Shown here: piece after piece, positions 1 to 8,044 of the stretch | How positions within the stretch are numbered: position 1 is the stretch's first letter | Layout of the letters: every line of letters starts with the position of its first letter | DNA from: Streptomyces sp. ISL-12 | Lineage (GTDB): Bacteria; Actinomycetota; Actinomycetes; Streptomycetales; Streptomycetaceae | DNA: 64,000 nt | NCBI RefSeq assembly: GCF_018614415.1 | Contig: NZ_JAGGOO010000078.1 | Span: 62,001 to 126,000, forward strand | Direction: 5' to 3' | Made by a program: the position numbers and the translations under genes | The notes under the pieces: model-generated | The model's database searches: none | What the model was told of the DNA's origin: nothing | The model's input: the letters and a program-made list of their open reading frames with translations, nothing else

Positions 1-332
1 TTGCGGATGAACTGGGTCATCCGCTGGAGCACTGGCTCGAACGACGGGCGGAAGGCGTTGGCGAGGGGCACCACGAAGGCGTCGTACTCCTCGTTGATCC
101 GGGCCGCCGCGTTCACGTCGATCTTGTTCTTGTTGGAGACCACCTCGACGCCGGGCGTCTGGAGGATCTTGTGCGAGGCGTCGCTGAAGATCAGGTTGCC
201 TGCGTTGGTGAGGATGACGTCCCGGTGCAGGGCTTGCTCTACGGGGACGACGTCGAAGGGGCTCTTGCCGGAACGAAGCAGGATGCGTTTCGTGCGGGGC
301 GCCGCGGAGTCTGATGGTGACACAGTGTTCAC
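1..332 (-). CDS. Polysaccharide pyruvyl transferase-like protein, 5' part only
   Basis: Reading leftwards from a GTG at 332, the frame encodes about 110 residues beginning VNTVSPSDSAAPRTKRILLR and runs off the left window edge. The stretches LLRSGKSPFDVV and ILTNAGNLIFSDASHKIL, and the later INEEYDAFVVPLANAF, resemble the N-terminus of actinobacterial polysaccharide pyruvyl transferase-family proteins, which act on cell-surface glycans. A weak AAGG lies about 17 bases before the GTG; the frame stays open further upstream, so the start is uncertain. It is divergent from proB. Other wall-polymer genes in this window (LCP gene, twin membrane proteins) make a surface-glycan role plausible, but that is inference. 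The catalytic part is not visible. Confidence 0.72.
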   Translation of the reverse strand, partial: MNTVSPSDSAAPRTKRILLRSGKSPFDVVPVEQALHRDVILTNAGNLIFSDASHKILQTPGVEVVSNKNKIDVNAAARINEEYDAFVVPLANAFRPSFEPVLQRMTQFIR

Positions 333-507
333 AGTATGTTTGTCAGCCTTTTGATTTCTACTGGCATTCGGCACAACTTTCCGGCCGAACGCGTTGCGTG
401 AGCGAACGGTCACGGGGTGTCCGTTCCGCAGCGTGGACCGCCGCACGGCGTCGGACCGGGTTCGCGTAGATTGCTGGAAAGGTCGGACGCGAGGGGAAAG
501 AGTACAG

Positions 508-1638
508 GTGACAGGGGCAAGGCAGGCCGTGGGTGAGGCCCGCAGGATCGTCGTCAAGGTCGGCTCCTCGTCGCTGACCACGGCGGCCGGCGGTCTGGAC
601 GCCGACCGGGTCGACGCGCTCGTCGACGTACTCGCCAAGGTGCGCGGCGCGGCGGGGGAGCGGGAGATCGTGCTGGTCTCCTCCGGCGCCATCGCCGCCG
701 GCCTCGCGCCGCTGGGCCTGAGCCGGCGCCCCAAGGACCTGGCCCGCCAGCAGGCCGCCGCCAGCGTCGGCCAGGGCCTGCTCGTCGCCCGCTACACCGC
801 CTCCTTCGCCCGCTACGGCGTCCGCGTCGGACAGGTCCTGCTCACCTCGTACGACATGAGCCGCCGCTCCCACCACCGCAACGCCTCGCGGACCCTGGAC
901 CAGCTCCTCGCGATGGGCGCCTTCCCGGTCGTCAACGAGAACGACACCGTCGCCACCGACGAGATCCGCTTCGGCGACAACGACCGGCTCGCCGCCCTCG
1001 TGGCCCACCTCGTCCGCGCCGACCTGCTCGTCCTCCTCTCCGACGTCGACGGCGTCTACGACGGCGACCCGAGCCGCCCCGGCACCTCCCGCATCGCCGA
1101 GGTCAGCGGCCCCGCCGACCTCGCCGGCATCGAGATCGGCAGCGCGGGGAAGGCCGGGGTCGGCACCGGCGGCATGGTCACCAAGGTCGAGGCGGCCCGG
1201 ATCGCCGCCGCCGCCGGCATCCCCGTGGTGCTCACCAGCGCGGTCCACGCCGCCGACGCCCTCACCGGCCAGGACACCGGCACCTACTTCCACCCCACCG
1301 GCAAGCGCTCCACCAACCGCCTGCTCTGGCTCCAGCACGCCTCCGCGCCGCAGGGCGCGCTCACCCTCGACGACGGGGCGGTGCGCGCCGTGGTCGAGGG
1401 CCGCAAGTCGCTGCTGCCCGCCGGGATCGCCGCCGTCGAGGGCGAGTTCGGGGCGGGCGACCCCGTCGAGCTGCGGGACGGCGCGGGGCGCGCGATCGCC
1501 CGTGGCCTGGTCTCCTTCGACGCCAAGGAGATCCCCCGGCTGATCGGCCGCTCCACCCGGGAGCTGGCCCGCGACCTCGGACCCGCGTACGAACGTGAGG
1601 TCGTACACAGGGACGATCTGGTGATCCTGTACCCGTAA
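508..1638 (+). CDS. proB: Glutamate 5-kinase
   Basis: Phosphorylates L-glutamate with ATP in the first committed step of proline synthesis, in the cytoplasm. The 376-residue product has the amino-acid kinase domain first (VVKVGSSSLT at about residues 16-25, LVSSGAIAAGL at 56-66, VNENDTVATDEIRFGDND at 142-159) and a C-terminal PUA domain (ALTLDDGAVRAVVEGRKSLL onward), the usual long ProB architecture. The GTG at 508 is chosen because GAGGGGAAAG lies about 8 bases upstream and the protein starts close to the kinase core; an upstream in-frame extension to 394 looks non-coding. A TAGATT at 467-472 is a candidate -10. proA lies about 720 bp downstream with one unknown gene between, so the pathway genes are linked. 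Confidence 0.96.
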   Translation: MTGARQAVGEARRIVVKVGSSSLTTAAGGLDADRVDALVDVLAKVRGAAGEREIVLVSSGAIAAGLAPLGLSRRPKDLARQQAAASVGQGLLVARYTASFARYGVRVGQVLLTSYDMSRRSHHRNASRTLDQLLAMGAFPVVNENDTVATDEIRFGDNDRLAALVAHLVRADLLVLLSDVDGVYDGDPSRPGTSRIAEVSGPADLAGIEIGSAGKAGVGTGGMVTKVEAARIAAAAGIPVVLTSAVHAADALTGQDTGTYFHPTGKRSTNRLLWLQHASAPQGALTLDDGAVRAVVEGRKSLLPAGIAAVEGEFGAGDPVELRDGAGRAIARGLVSFDAKEIPRLIGRSTRELARDLGPAYEREVVHRDDLVILYP

Positions 1639-1780
1639 TGGGTCGAAACGTCCCCGCACCGGTGGTGGACGTTCCGCGAAACCGCCTCCGTGATCGCGCG
1701 GGGCCTGCTCCACTTTGTCGCAGGGACAACCGTCCGGGCCGACCGCGCCGGGACGACGCGCGAGCGAGAAGGAGGCCGTC

Positions 1781-2248
1781 GTGAGACGAGTGCGCCCGGG
1801 GGCGGCCGCGTCCCGCGGCGGTGCCGGCGCCCGCGCGGCCGGCGAGGAACGCGCCCTCACCAGCGTCGCGGCCGGTGACCGCTTCCCGGACCAGGGGCCC
1901 GAGGAGGTCCCGCGCCTGTGGCACGTCACCCTCAGCGTCTCCGGTGAGCGCACCCCCCTCGCCGAGGTCCGCCGCGCCCTCGAACAGCTCGCCCACGACC
2001 ACCCCTTCCTGCTGACCAGCCGCTACGCCGGCGATCACGCCGAGATCCGGTACTGGGAAGAGGCCCGCGACCTGCACGACGCCGCCGCCGTCGCCCTGCG
2101 CCTGTGGGGCGAGCACCGGCAGACCGCGGGCCTGCCGCCCTGGGAGATCGTCGGCCTGGAGGTCATCGACCGCGTCACCTACCACCAGCGCATCGCCGCG
2201 GGCTACGGCCCCGCCCCGGCGACGCCGGTCGGAGTGCACCCCTTCTGA
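1781..2248 (+). CDS. Conserved protein of unknown function between proB and proA
   Basis: A 155-residue cytoplasmic protein with no signal peptide or membrane segment. The start is a GTG at 1781, preceded by AAGGAGG with about 5 bases of spacing, the best ribosome site in this stretch. The first 50 residues are Arg/Ala/Gly-rich and look disordered. The remainder (WHVTLSVSGERTPLAEVRRA, then LEQLAHDHPFLLTSRYAGD, ending in VTYHQRIAAGYG) looks like one compact alpha/beta domain. I recognise it only as a protein that sits at this place in Streptomyces genomes. Its position suggests co-transcription with proB, but proA appears to have its own promoter, so no proline-related role should be assumed. 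Confidence 0.8.
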   Translation: MRRVRPGAAASRGGAGARAAGEERALTSVAAGDRFPDQGPEEVPRLWHVTLSVSGERTPLAEVRRALEQLAHDHPFLLTSRYAGDHAEIRYWEEARDLHDAAAVALRLWGEHRQTAGLPPWEIVGLEVIDRVTYHQRIAAGYGPAPATPVGVHPF

Positions 2249-2357
2249 ACGGAACCTTTCTGGGCGGAAACGACCCCGCTCGTCCACCTGCCGGAGTCCC
2301 GTCTCGGGGTGTGGGACGTACACGGACTGACGTCGCCCGGCGCACTACCCTTCCCCC

Positions 2358-3644
2358 ATGACCACGCTCTCGCCGTACGACTCGATGTCCCCGGTCACCC
2401 AGGCCGCCTACCGGGCCAAGGCCGCCGCCGCCGACCTCGCGCCGCTGCCGCGGGCCGTCAAGGACGACGCCCTGCTCGCCGTCGCCGACGCGCTGGAGGT
2501 CCGTACGAGCGAGATCGTCGAGGCCAACGCCCAGGACGTGGCCAAGGCCCGCGAGGCCGGGACCGCCGAGGCACTCATCGACCGGCTGACCCTCACCCCG
2601 GAGCGGGTGCGGGCCATCGCCTCCGACGTACGGGACGTCGCCGCCCTGCCCGACCCCGTCGGCGAGGTGGTCCGCGGCAACACCCTCCCCAACGGCATCG
2701 ACCTGCGCCAGGTCCGCGTCCCGCTCGGCGTGGTCGGCATCATCTACGAGGGCCGGCCCAACGTCACCGTCGACGCCGCCGCCCTCTGCCTGAAGTCCGG
2801 CAACGCGGTCCTGCTGCGCGGCTCGTCGTCCGCGTACCGGTCGAACACCGCCCTGGTCCGGGTGATCCGCGACGCGGTCGGCGGCGCCGGGCTGCCCGCC
2901 GACGCCGTCCAGCTCGTCCCCGGCGAGAACCGCGACAGCGTCCGCGAGCTGATGCGTGCCCGCGGCCTGGTCGACGTCCTCATCCCGCGCGGCGGCGCCT
3001 CCCTGATCAACACGGTCGTCCAGGAGTCCACCGTCCCCGTCATCGAGACCGGCACCGGCAACTGCCACGTCTACGTCGACGCGCAGGCCGACCTCGACAT
3101 GGCCGTCGACATCCTGATCAACTCCAAGGCCCAGCGGGTCGGCGTCTGCAACGCCGCCGAGACCCTCCTGGTCCACCAGGACATCGCCGCCGGCTTCCTG
3201 CCCCGCGCCCTCGACGCCCTCGCCGACGCCGGCGTCACCGTGCACGCCGACGAGCGGGTGATGGCGTACGCCAAGGACTCCCGCGCCACCGTCGTCGAGG
3301 CCACCCCGGAGGACTGGGAGACCGAATACCTCTCCTACGACATCGCCGCCGCTGTCGTCGACTCCCTCGACCGGGCCGTCGAGCACATCCGGCTGTGGAC
3401 CTCCGGCCACACCGAGGCGATCGTCACCACCTCGCAGCAGGCGGCCCGCCGCTTCACCCAGCTGGTCGACTCCACGACGGTCGCCGTGAACGCCTCCACC
3501 CGCTTCACCGACGGCGGCCAGTTCGGCTTCGGCGCCGAGATCGGCATCTCCACCCAGAAGCTGCACGCCCGCGGCCCGATGGGCCTGCCGGAACTGACCA
3601 GCACCAAGTACATCGTCACCGGCGACGGACACGTACGGCGCTGA
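2358..3644 (+). CDS. proA: Gamma-glutamyl phosphate reductase
   Basis: NADPH-dependent reduction of glutamyl-5-phosphate to glutamate-5-semialdehyde, the second step of proline synthesis. The 428-residue product is of normal length for ProA, a member of the aldehyde dehydrogenase superfamily. The catalytic cysteine is C264 in KAQRVGVCNAAET, and the nucleotide-binding region includes VGIIYEGRPNVTVDAAALCL (127-146). The ATG at 2358 lies 6 bases after TACCCT (2346-2351), a TANNNT -10, so the mRNA is probably leaderless and proA has its own promoter although it follows proB. No Shine-Dalgarno is visible, which fits. Confidence 0.97.
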   Translation: MTTLSPYDSMSPVTQAAYRAKAAAADLAPLPRAVKDDALLAVADALEVRTSEIVEANAQDVAKAREAGTAEALIDRLTLTPERVRAIASDVRDVAALPDPVGEVVRGNTLPNGIDLRQVRVPLGVVGIIYEGRPNVTVDAAALCLKSGNAVLLRGSSSAYRSNTALVRVIRDAVGGAGLPADAVQLVPGENRDSVRELMRARGLVDVLIPRGGASLINTVVQESTVPVIETGTGNCHVYVDAQADLDMAVDILINSKAQRVGVCNAAETLLVHQDIAAGFLPRALDALADAGVTVHADERVMAYAKDSRATVVEATPEDWETEYLSYDIAAAVVDSLDRAVEHIRLWTSGHTEAIVTTSQQAARRFTQLVDSTTVAVNASTRFTDGGQFGFGAEIGISTQKLHARGPMGLPELTSTKYIVTGDGHVRR

Positions 3645-3764
3645 ACCGGCCCCCGGCGCGCGGCCGGGCACACGCCCCCGCGCAGCGCCTCGCGCCCGTC
3701 TCACCCACCGGATGAATTTCCATACCGTCTGCCCAAAATGACCCCCCAGGTCTACTCTGGATGC

Positions 3765-4343
3765 GTGCCGGAGGACGTGGGGGGCACGCCGTTCCCTGAC
3801 GGCTGGGAGCCCGACGACGACCACGACCGCGGGGTGTCGGACGAAGAGTTCGCCTCCGTGGTCTTCGACGAGGACTTCGTGGGCGCGGCCACGGTCCACG
3901 AGCCGACCGCCGTCGAACGTCTGCTGGCCGCCGCCGAAGCCAGAGCGGAGGCATCCGAGGCCGAGGCCGCCCGCCGCGCCCGCACCAGGGGCGAGCGCTA
4001 CGACGACGGGTACGGCGACCTGGGCCCCGACCCGGCCGACCCCGACTACGACGACCCGGACGACGACGCCGACCCGCTCGACCGCCCCTACGGCGCCCCC
4101 GCGAGCTACGGCAAGCAGGTCCGCTGGCACCGCCCCGTCGCCTGGATGCTCGCCCTCGTGATGGGCATCGGCATGGTCGCGCTGGCCTTCAGCGCCGTCT
4201 ACCGGGGCGCGTCCTCGGACAGCGACCGGGACCAGGTGCCGCCGCCCGCCTCCACCGGCCCCGAGCAGGGCGGCGCCGCCACCCCCTCGGCCTCCGCCGA
4301 CTACTCCCAGCCGGCCGTTCCGGTGATCCCGCGCAGCCCCTGA
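3765..4343 (+). CDS. Single-pass membrane protein with SVVFDE motif (first of a pair)
   Basis: A 192-residue protein: acidic cytoplasmic N-terminus, an Ala/Glu-rich helix (about 45-65), an Asp-rich stretch, one membrane segment (PVAWMLALVMGIGMVALAF) and a Pro/Ser/Ala-rich outer tail. The motif DEEFASVVFDEDFVGAA is repeated almost exactly in the next gene. The start is placed at GTG 3765 rather than ATG 3738 because TACTCT (3753-3758) ends 6 bases before it; the next gene has the same TACTCT-N6-start layout. Position and content match Streptomyces SCO2584, which I recall being linked to the spore wall-synthesis complex and to the LCP protein encoded at 8045. That link is from memory, not shown by the sequence. 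Confidence 0.85.
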   Translation: MPEDVGGTPFPDGWEPDDDHDRGVSDEEFASVVFDEDFVGAATVHEPTAVERLLAAAEARAEASEAEAARRARTRGERYDDGYGDLGPDPADPDYDDPDDDADPLDRPYGAPASYGKQVRWHRPVAWMLALVMGIGMVALAFSAVYRGASSDSDRDQVPPPASTGPEQGGAATPSASADYSQPAVPVIPRSP

Positions 4344-4431
4344 GCGACGCCCGCGACCTCGCTGCGAAGCAGTCCGAACTTGTCGTGTACCTGGGCGTTT
4401 ATCCGGGGGGCCGGCGACCTACTCTGAAGAT

Positions 4432-5502
4432 ATGGGAGGGCCTCCAGACCCGCCTGAAGGGACACCCGAGGGCGCCCCCGGAGGCGGCGACGACGAGTAC
4501 CGGTCCGTCGTCTTCGACGAATCGTTCGTCCGCGCTGCCCACCTCCAGGAGTTCTCCGCCCAGGAGCGCATCGCCGACCACACGCCCGCCGTGCGCCGCC
4601 GCCCGCCGCTGCGCCGCGGCGGACTGTCCCGGCAGGCCCTGATCCTGGTCGTGCTGATCGCCGTGGCCTTCGGCACCGCCGTGTACATGGGCGTACGCCA
4701 CCCCTACCAGAGCCCCGCCGCGCGGCAGGCCGCCGAGCAGGTGCGGATGACGGTCGTCCCGCTCGCCCCGCGCGGCAAGGTGCCCGGCGCCGCCGACGCC
4801 GAGCGGCTGTACGCGCGCAGTCCCGCCGCGCAGTTCCGGGCCGGCGCCGCGGGCGTCACGCTGCCGCCCTACCGCAGCACCGCCCACTTCGCGGACGAGC
4901 AGGTCAGGAACGCCCTGCTCACCGCCAAGGAGTACGTGGTGCGCTCGTCGCTCGACCGGGAGGTACTGGTCGGCGGGGAGACCCGCTCGGTGCGGGTGCT
5001 GCTCGACCCCGACCAGACCGGCCAGTTCGACGAGAGCTTCGAGGAGCCCGCCGCCGACGGCCGGCACGCGGCCACCGGATGGCTGGTGCGCTTCGACCCG
5101 GCCCGCGTCGAGCTGGCCGGCGCCGAGATCCGCGTCCGGGGCTCCCTGCGGGCCCTGGAGAGCGACTCCTCCACCCTGGAGGTCGTCGCCGCCCACACCG
5201 TCGTCTATCCGCTGCGGCCCACCGGCGACACCCGCGCCGAGGTGTCGCTGTTCACCGTCCGCCGCGAGCTGCACTTCCGCTTCGACCGGGACGACCTGCG
5301 GCTGCACCAGGCCCGGCTCACCCTCACCTCGCTCCAGGCGGGCCCGCTGTCCTGCGCCGAGGACGCGGCCGGGTACCTGCGCCCGCTGCTCGCCGGGCAG
5401 AGCGCCAAGGAGGGCGGCCCGGCCGGCACCGACCCGTACGCCACGGGCGAGGCCACGGCCCTGTGCGGCACCCTGGCCGAGAGCGCGCAGCCGAAGGTGT
5501 GA
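4432..5502 (+). CDS. Single-pass membrane protein with SVVFDE motif and large extracellular domain (second of a pair)
   Basis: A 356-residue protein. A short cytoplasmic N-terminus carries DDEYRSVVFDESFVRAAHLQ, matching the preceding gene product, then QERIADHTPAV, an Arg-rich stop, one membrane helix (ALILVVLIAVAFGTAVYMGV, about residues 67-86), and a roughly 265-residue extracellular part without recognisable catalytic motifs. That part has two cysteines near its C-terminus (SCAEDAAGYL and ALCGTL). ATG 4432 is 6 bases after TACTCT (4420-4425), so a leaderless start is likely. It converges with the M48 protease, leaving 10 bp between the genes. The shared cytoplasmic motif suggests that both proteins bind one intracellular partner. 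Confidence 0.85.
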   Translation: MGGPPDPPEGTPEGAPGGGDDEYRSVVFDESFVRAAHLQEFSAQERIADHTPAVRRRPPLRRGGLSRQALILVVLIAVAFGTAVYMGVRHPYQSPAARQAAEQVRMTVVPLAPRGKVPGAADAERLYARSPAAQFRAGAAGVTLPPYRSTAHFADEQVRNALLTAKEYVVRSSLDREVLVGGETRSVRVLLDPDQTGQFDESFEEPAADGRHAATGWLVRFDPARVELAGAEIRVRGSLRALESDSSTLEVVAAHTVVYPLRPTGDTRAEVSLFTVRRELHFRFDRDDLRLHQARLTLTSLQAGPLSCAEDAAGYLRPLLAGQSAKEGGPAGTDPYATGEATALCGTLAESAQPKV

Positions 5503-5512
5503 CCGGTCCCGG

Positions 5513-6661
5513 TCAATCGCGGGGCCGGGGGCCCTCCGGCCCGCCGTCCGAGGCGTCCCCAGGGCCCTCGGGGCCACCGGGGCCCTCCGAGCCGTCCCGC
5601 CCGCCCTTCGGCCCCGGCTGCGGGGAGCCGAACCCGCCGAAGCCCCGCCGCACCCGCCCGCCGAGGTCCCCGGCCCCGCCGGCGATGTCGTTGACCAGCT
5701 TCATCAGCGGGTCCTTGGACGTGCGCACATGTGTGGCGTAGCTGGACGCCGACTCCCGCCAGGAGTCGCGTACCGAGGTGTCCTTGTCCTCGTCGCGCCG
5801 CGGGTAGTGGCCGTCCATGATCCGCTGGTAGTCGCGGGAGGCCGCCCACTTCTTCAGCTCGGCGGCCCGCACGGTGGTGAAGGGGTGGGAGCGCGGCAGC
5901 ACGTTCATGATCTTCAGTACGGAGTCGCGCAGGTCGCCGCCGGCCTCGTACTCGTCGGCCTGCTCCAGGAACGCGTCCACGTTCATCTCGTGCAGGTGGT
6001 TGCCGCCCGCGATCTTCATCAGGCCGCGCATGGACGCCGTCAGGTCCTGGCCGACCAGCAGCCCCGCGCGGTCGGCGGACAGCTCCGACTTGCGGAACCA
6101 CTCGCGCAGCGCGGTCACGATCGCCATGATCGCCAGATTGCCCAGCGGGATCCAGGCGACCCGGACGGCCAGCGAGGTCAGGAAGAGCAGGACGGTCCGG
6201 TAGACCGAGTGCCCGGACAGCGCGTGCCCGACCTCGTGCCCGACGACCGCCCGCATCTCCTCCTCGTCGAGCAGCTCGACCAGCCCCGTGGTGACCACGA
6301 TGATCGGCTCGTCCAGGCCGATGCACATCGCGTTCGGGTTCGGGTCCTGGTTGACGTACATCGGGGGGACCTTCTCCAGGTCCAGGATGTAGCAGGCGTC
6401 CCGCAGCATGTCGTTGAGGTGGGCGAACTGCCGGTCCGAGACGCGCACCGAGTCGGAGAGGAACAGCAGCCTCAGGCTCCGCTCCGGCAGCAGCCCGCTG
6501 AGCGCCTTGAACACCGTGTCGAAGCCGCTCAGCTTGCGCAGCGCCACCAGGGCGCTGCGGTCGGCCGGGTGCTCGTACGCGCGCGAGGAGATCCCCGGGA
6601 AGCGCCTGCGTGACCTGCTGGGCACCTGCTCGTGCCCGTTGCTCTGATGGCCGTCGGCCAT
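5513..6661 (-). CDS. M48-family membrane zinc metalloprotease
   Basis: A 382-residue HtpX/Ste24-like peptidase. The zinc site is HEVGH at 142-146, with the third-ligand motif SELSADRAG (E193, D197). Two hydrophobic segments follow the HEXXH (about 154-186), so the active site faces the cytoplasmic side of the membrane. The C-terminal 60 residues are Gly/Pro-rich and probably disordered. Family members cut misfolded or surplus membrane proteins. The start is ATG 6661. The gene is monocistronic, convergent with the preceding membrane protein gene and divergent from the small gene at 6787. The substrate cannot be inferred. Confidence 0.9.
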   Translation of the reverse strand: MADGHQSNGHEQVPSRSRRRFPGISSRAYEHPADRSALVALRKLSGFDTVFKALSGLLPERSLRLLFLSDSVRVSDRQFAHLNDMLRDACYILDLEKVPPMYVNQDPNPNAMCIGLDEPIIVVTTGLVELLDEEEMRAVVGHEVGHALSGHSVYRTVLLFLTSLAVRVAWIPLGNLAIMAIVTALREWFRKSELSADRAGLLVGQDLTASMRGLMKIAGGNHLHEMNVDAFLEQADEYEAGGDLRDSVLKIMNVLPRSHPFTTVRAAELKKWAASRDYQRIMDGHYPRRDEDKDTSVRDSWRESASSYATHVRTSKDPLMKLVNDIAGGAGDLGGRVRRGFGGFGSPQPGPKGGRDGSEGPGGPEGPGDASDGGPEGPRPRD

Positions 6662-6786
6662 GACTTCCCCCAGGTGCGTCCTAGTGGCCCTTTGCGAACC
6701 CTTGTGCGGTCCTTTGTGCCCCCGAAGCAGAGCCCAGCCTAGGCGGAGTTACCGTGGACGGGCAGTACAGCTAAGGAGTCCGTGTC

Positions 6787-6948
6787 ATGGAGCATGTCCC
6801 ACACCCCGCCTGGCTCGCCGGGGCCGCGAACGCCGCCGAGCAGCCCGGGTCGGGCCACCTGCTCCAGATCGTGCTGATCGTGATGGTGCTGGGCTGTGTG
6901 CTCACCGCGTGGTTCCTGTTGCGGGGCTACAAATCGAAGGACGACTGA
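6787..6948 (+). CDS. Small single-pass membrane protein (53 aa)
   Basis: A 53-residue ORF with AAGGAG (6773-6778) 8 bases before its ATG. The N-terminal half is polar and contains Pro/Ala; the C-terminal half is one helix (LLQIVLIVMVLGCVLTAWFL) followed by a positively charged end RGYKSKDD, so the C-terminus should face the cytoplasm. It is the first of two tiny membrane protein genes lying between the M48 protease and nadD. I do not recognise a function. The clean ribosome site, typical codon use and hydrophobic profile support it as real. Confidence 0.8.
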   Translation: MEHVPHPAWLAGAANAAEQPGSGHLLQIVLIVMVLGCVLTAWFLLRGYKSKDD

Positions 6949-7121
6949 GGCGGCCGTAAGGTTCCCCGGGCGGCCCGGACCCGTCCCGCCGGCTTCCCGG
7001 CGGTTCCCCGACAGTCCCCAGGGGCTTCCCAACGGCGGAGTCGGCGTGATCGCGTGCGGGGGGCCCGCATACGATGAGCCCACGTCTTTATCCCGCCCAC
7101 ACGCGATAGGTCCTGCCGAAG

Positions 7122-7286
7122 ATGAGCTTCCACAGCACCGCTGCCCAGTTGGTCACCCTTGCCGCCGAGGGCGAGGAGCACGGCGGCAACCACGAGAGCC
7201 TCAGCCCCTACGTCACCGGCATCGGCGCGTTCGTCATCCTGATGCTGCTGCTGTGGATCACCACGCGCTTCAACCGGGACCGCTGA
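7122..7286 (+). CDS. Small single-pass membrane protein (54 aa)
   Basis: A 54-residue ORF starting at ATG 7122. Residues 1-27 are polar, including the His/Glu-rich EGEEHGGNHES. A single helix (GIGAFVILMLLLWITTRF) follows and the protein ends NRDR. Its size, single C-terminal membrane helix and basic last residues parallel the small protein encoded at 6787, although the sequences do not align. No strong Shine-Dalgarno is seen; CCGAAG lies directly upstream. It precedes nadD by 61 bp. The function is unknown. Confidence 0.78.
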   Translation: MSFHSTAAQLVTLAAEGEEHGGNHESLSPYVTGIGAFVILMLLLWITTRFNRDR

Positions 7287-7347
7287 GCGCGTCCTCGGGG
7301 GAACAGGCGGCCGAGACGTTCAGCCGGGGCCGGTAGGGTCTGCACGC

Positions 7348-8028
7348 ATGGGAGAGCAGGACATGCCTACCGGCCCGGTGAACGGCCCGGCAAGCGGCAC
7401 ACGGCACCGCCCCGGTCCCGGCACCGCCCCGTCACGACCGGGCAAGCGCCGGCTCGGCGTCATGGGCGGCACCTTCGACCCGATCCACCACGGGCACCTC
7501 GTCGCGGCCAGTGAGGTCGCCACACAGTTCCACCTCGACGAAGTGGTGTTCGTGCCCACCGGGCAGCCCTGGCAGAAGAGCCACCGCGCGGTCTCCGCGG
7601 CCGAGGACCGGTATCTGATGACGGTCATCGCCACCGTCGAGAACCCGCAGTTCTCCGTGAGCCGCATCGACATCGACCGCGGCGGCCCCACCTACACCGT
7701 GGACACCCTGCGCGACCTGCGCTCGCTCAACCCGGACACGGACCTGTTCTTCATCACCGGCGCCGACGCCCTCGCCCAGATCCTCACCTGGCGCGACAGC
7801 GAGGAACTCTTCTCCCTGGCACACTTCATCGGCGTCACCCGCCCCGGCCACCACCTGACGGACGCGGGACTGCCCGAGGGAGGCGTCTCTCTCATCGAGG
7901 TCCCCGCCCTCGCCATCTCCTCCACGGACTGCCGGGCGAGAGTCGCCAAGGGCGACCCCGTCTGGTACCTGGTGCCCGACGGCGTCGTGCGCTACATCGA
8001 CAAGCGTCAGCTGTACCGCGGCGAGTGA
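7348..8028 (+). CDS. nadD: Nicotinate-nucleotide adenylyltransferase
   Basis: Joins nicotinate mononucleotide to AMP to give deamido-NAD in NAD synthesis. The nucleotidyltransferase signature GGTFDPIHHGHL is at about residues 40-51, and the C-terminal SSTDCRAR stands for the usual ISSTxIR motif. The 226-residue product has a longer, Pro/Gly-rich N-terminus than E. coli NadD. The start at 7348 is supported by TAGGGT (7334-7339) 8 bases upstream, a leaderless layout; ATG 7363 is an alternative. It is followed by the LCP gene, rsfS and a phosphatase on the same strand with short gaps, the usual Streptomyces order. Confidence 0.95.
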   Translation: MGEQDMPTGPVNGPASGTRHRPGPGTAPSRPGKRRLGVMGGTFDPIHHGHLVAASEVATQFHLDEVVFVPTGQPWQKSHRAVSAAEDRYLMTVIATVENPQFSVSRIDIDRGGPTYTVDTLRDLRSLNPDTDLFFITGADALAQILTWRDSEELFSLAHFIGVTRPGHHLTDAGLPEGGVSLIEVPALAISSTDCRARVAKGDPVWYLVPDGVVRYIDKRQLYRGE

Positions 8029-8044
8029 GCCGAGAGGGGCACCG

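Noticed and set aside
2175..4130. Long minus-strand frame across proA and the first membrane gene
   Set aside because: Spans two well-supported plus-strand genes and reads as low-complexity Val/Gly/Asp protein. No ribosome site or domain.
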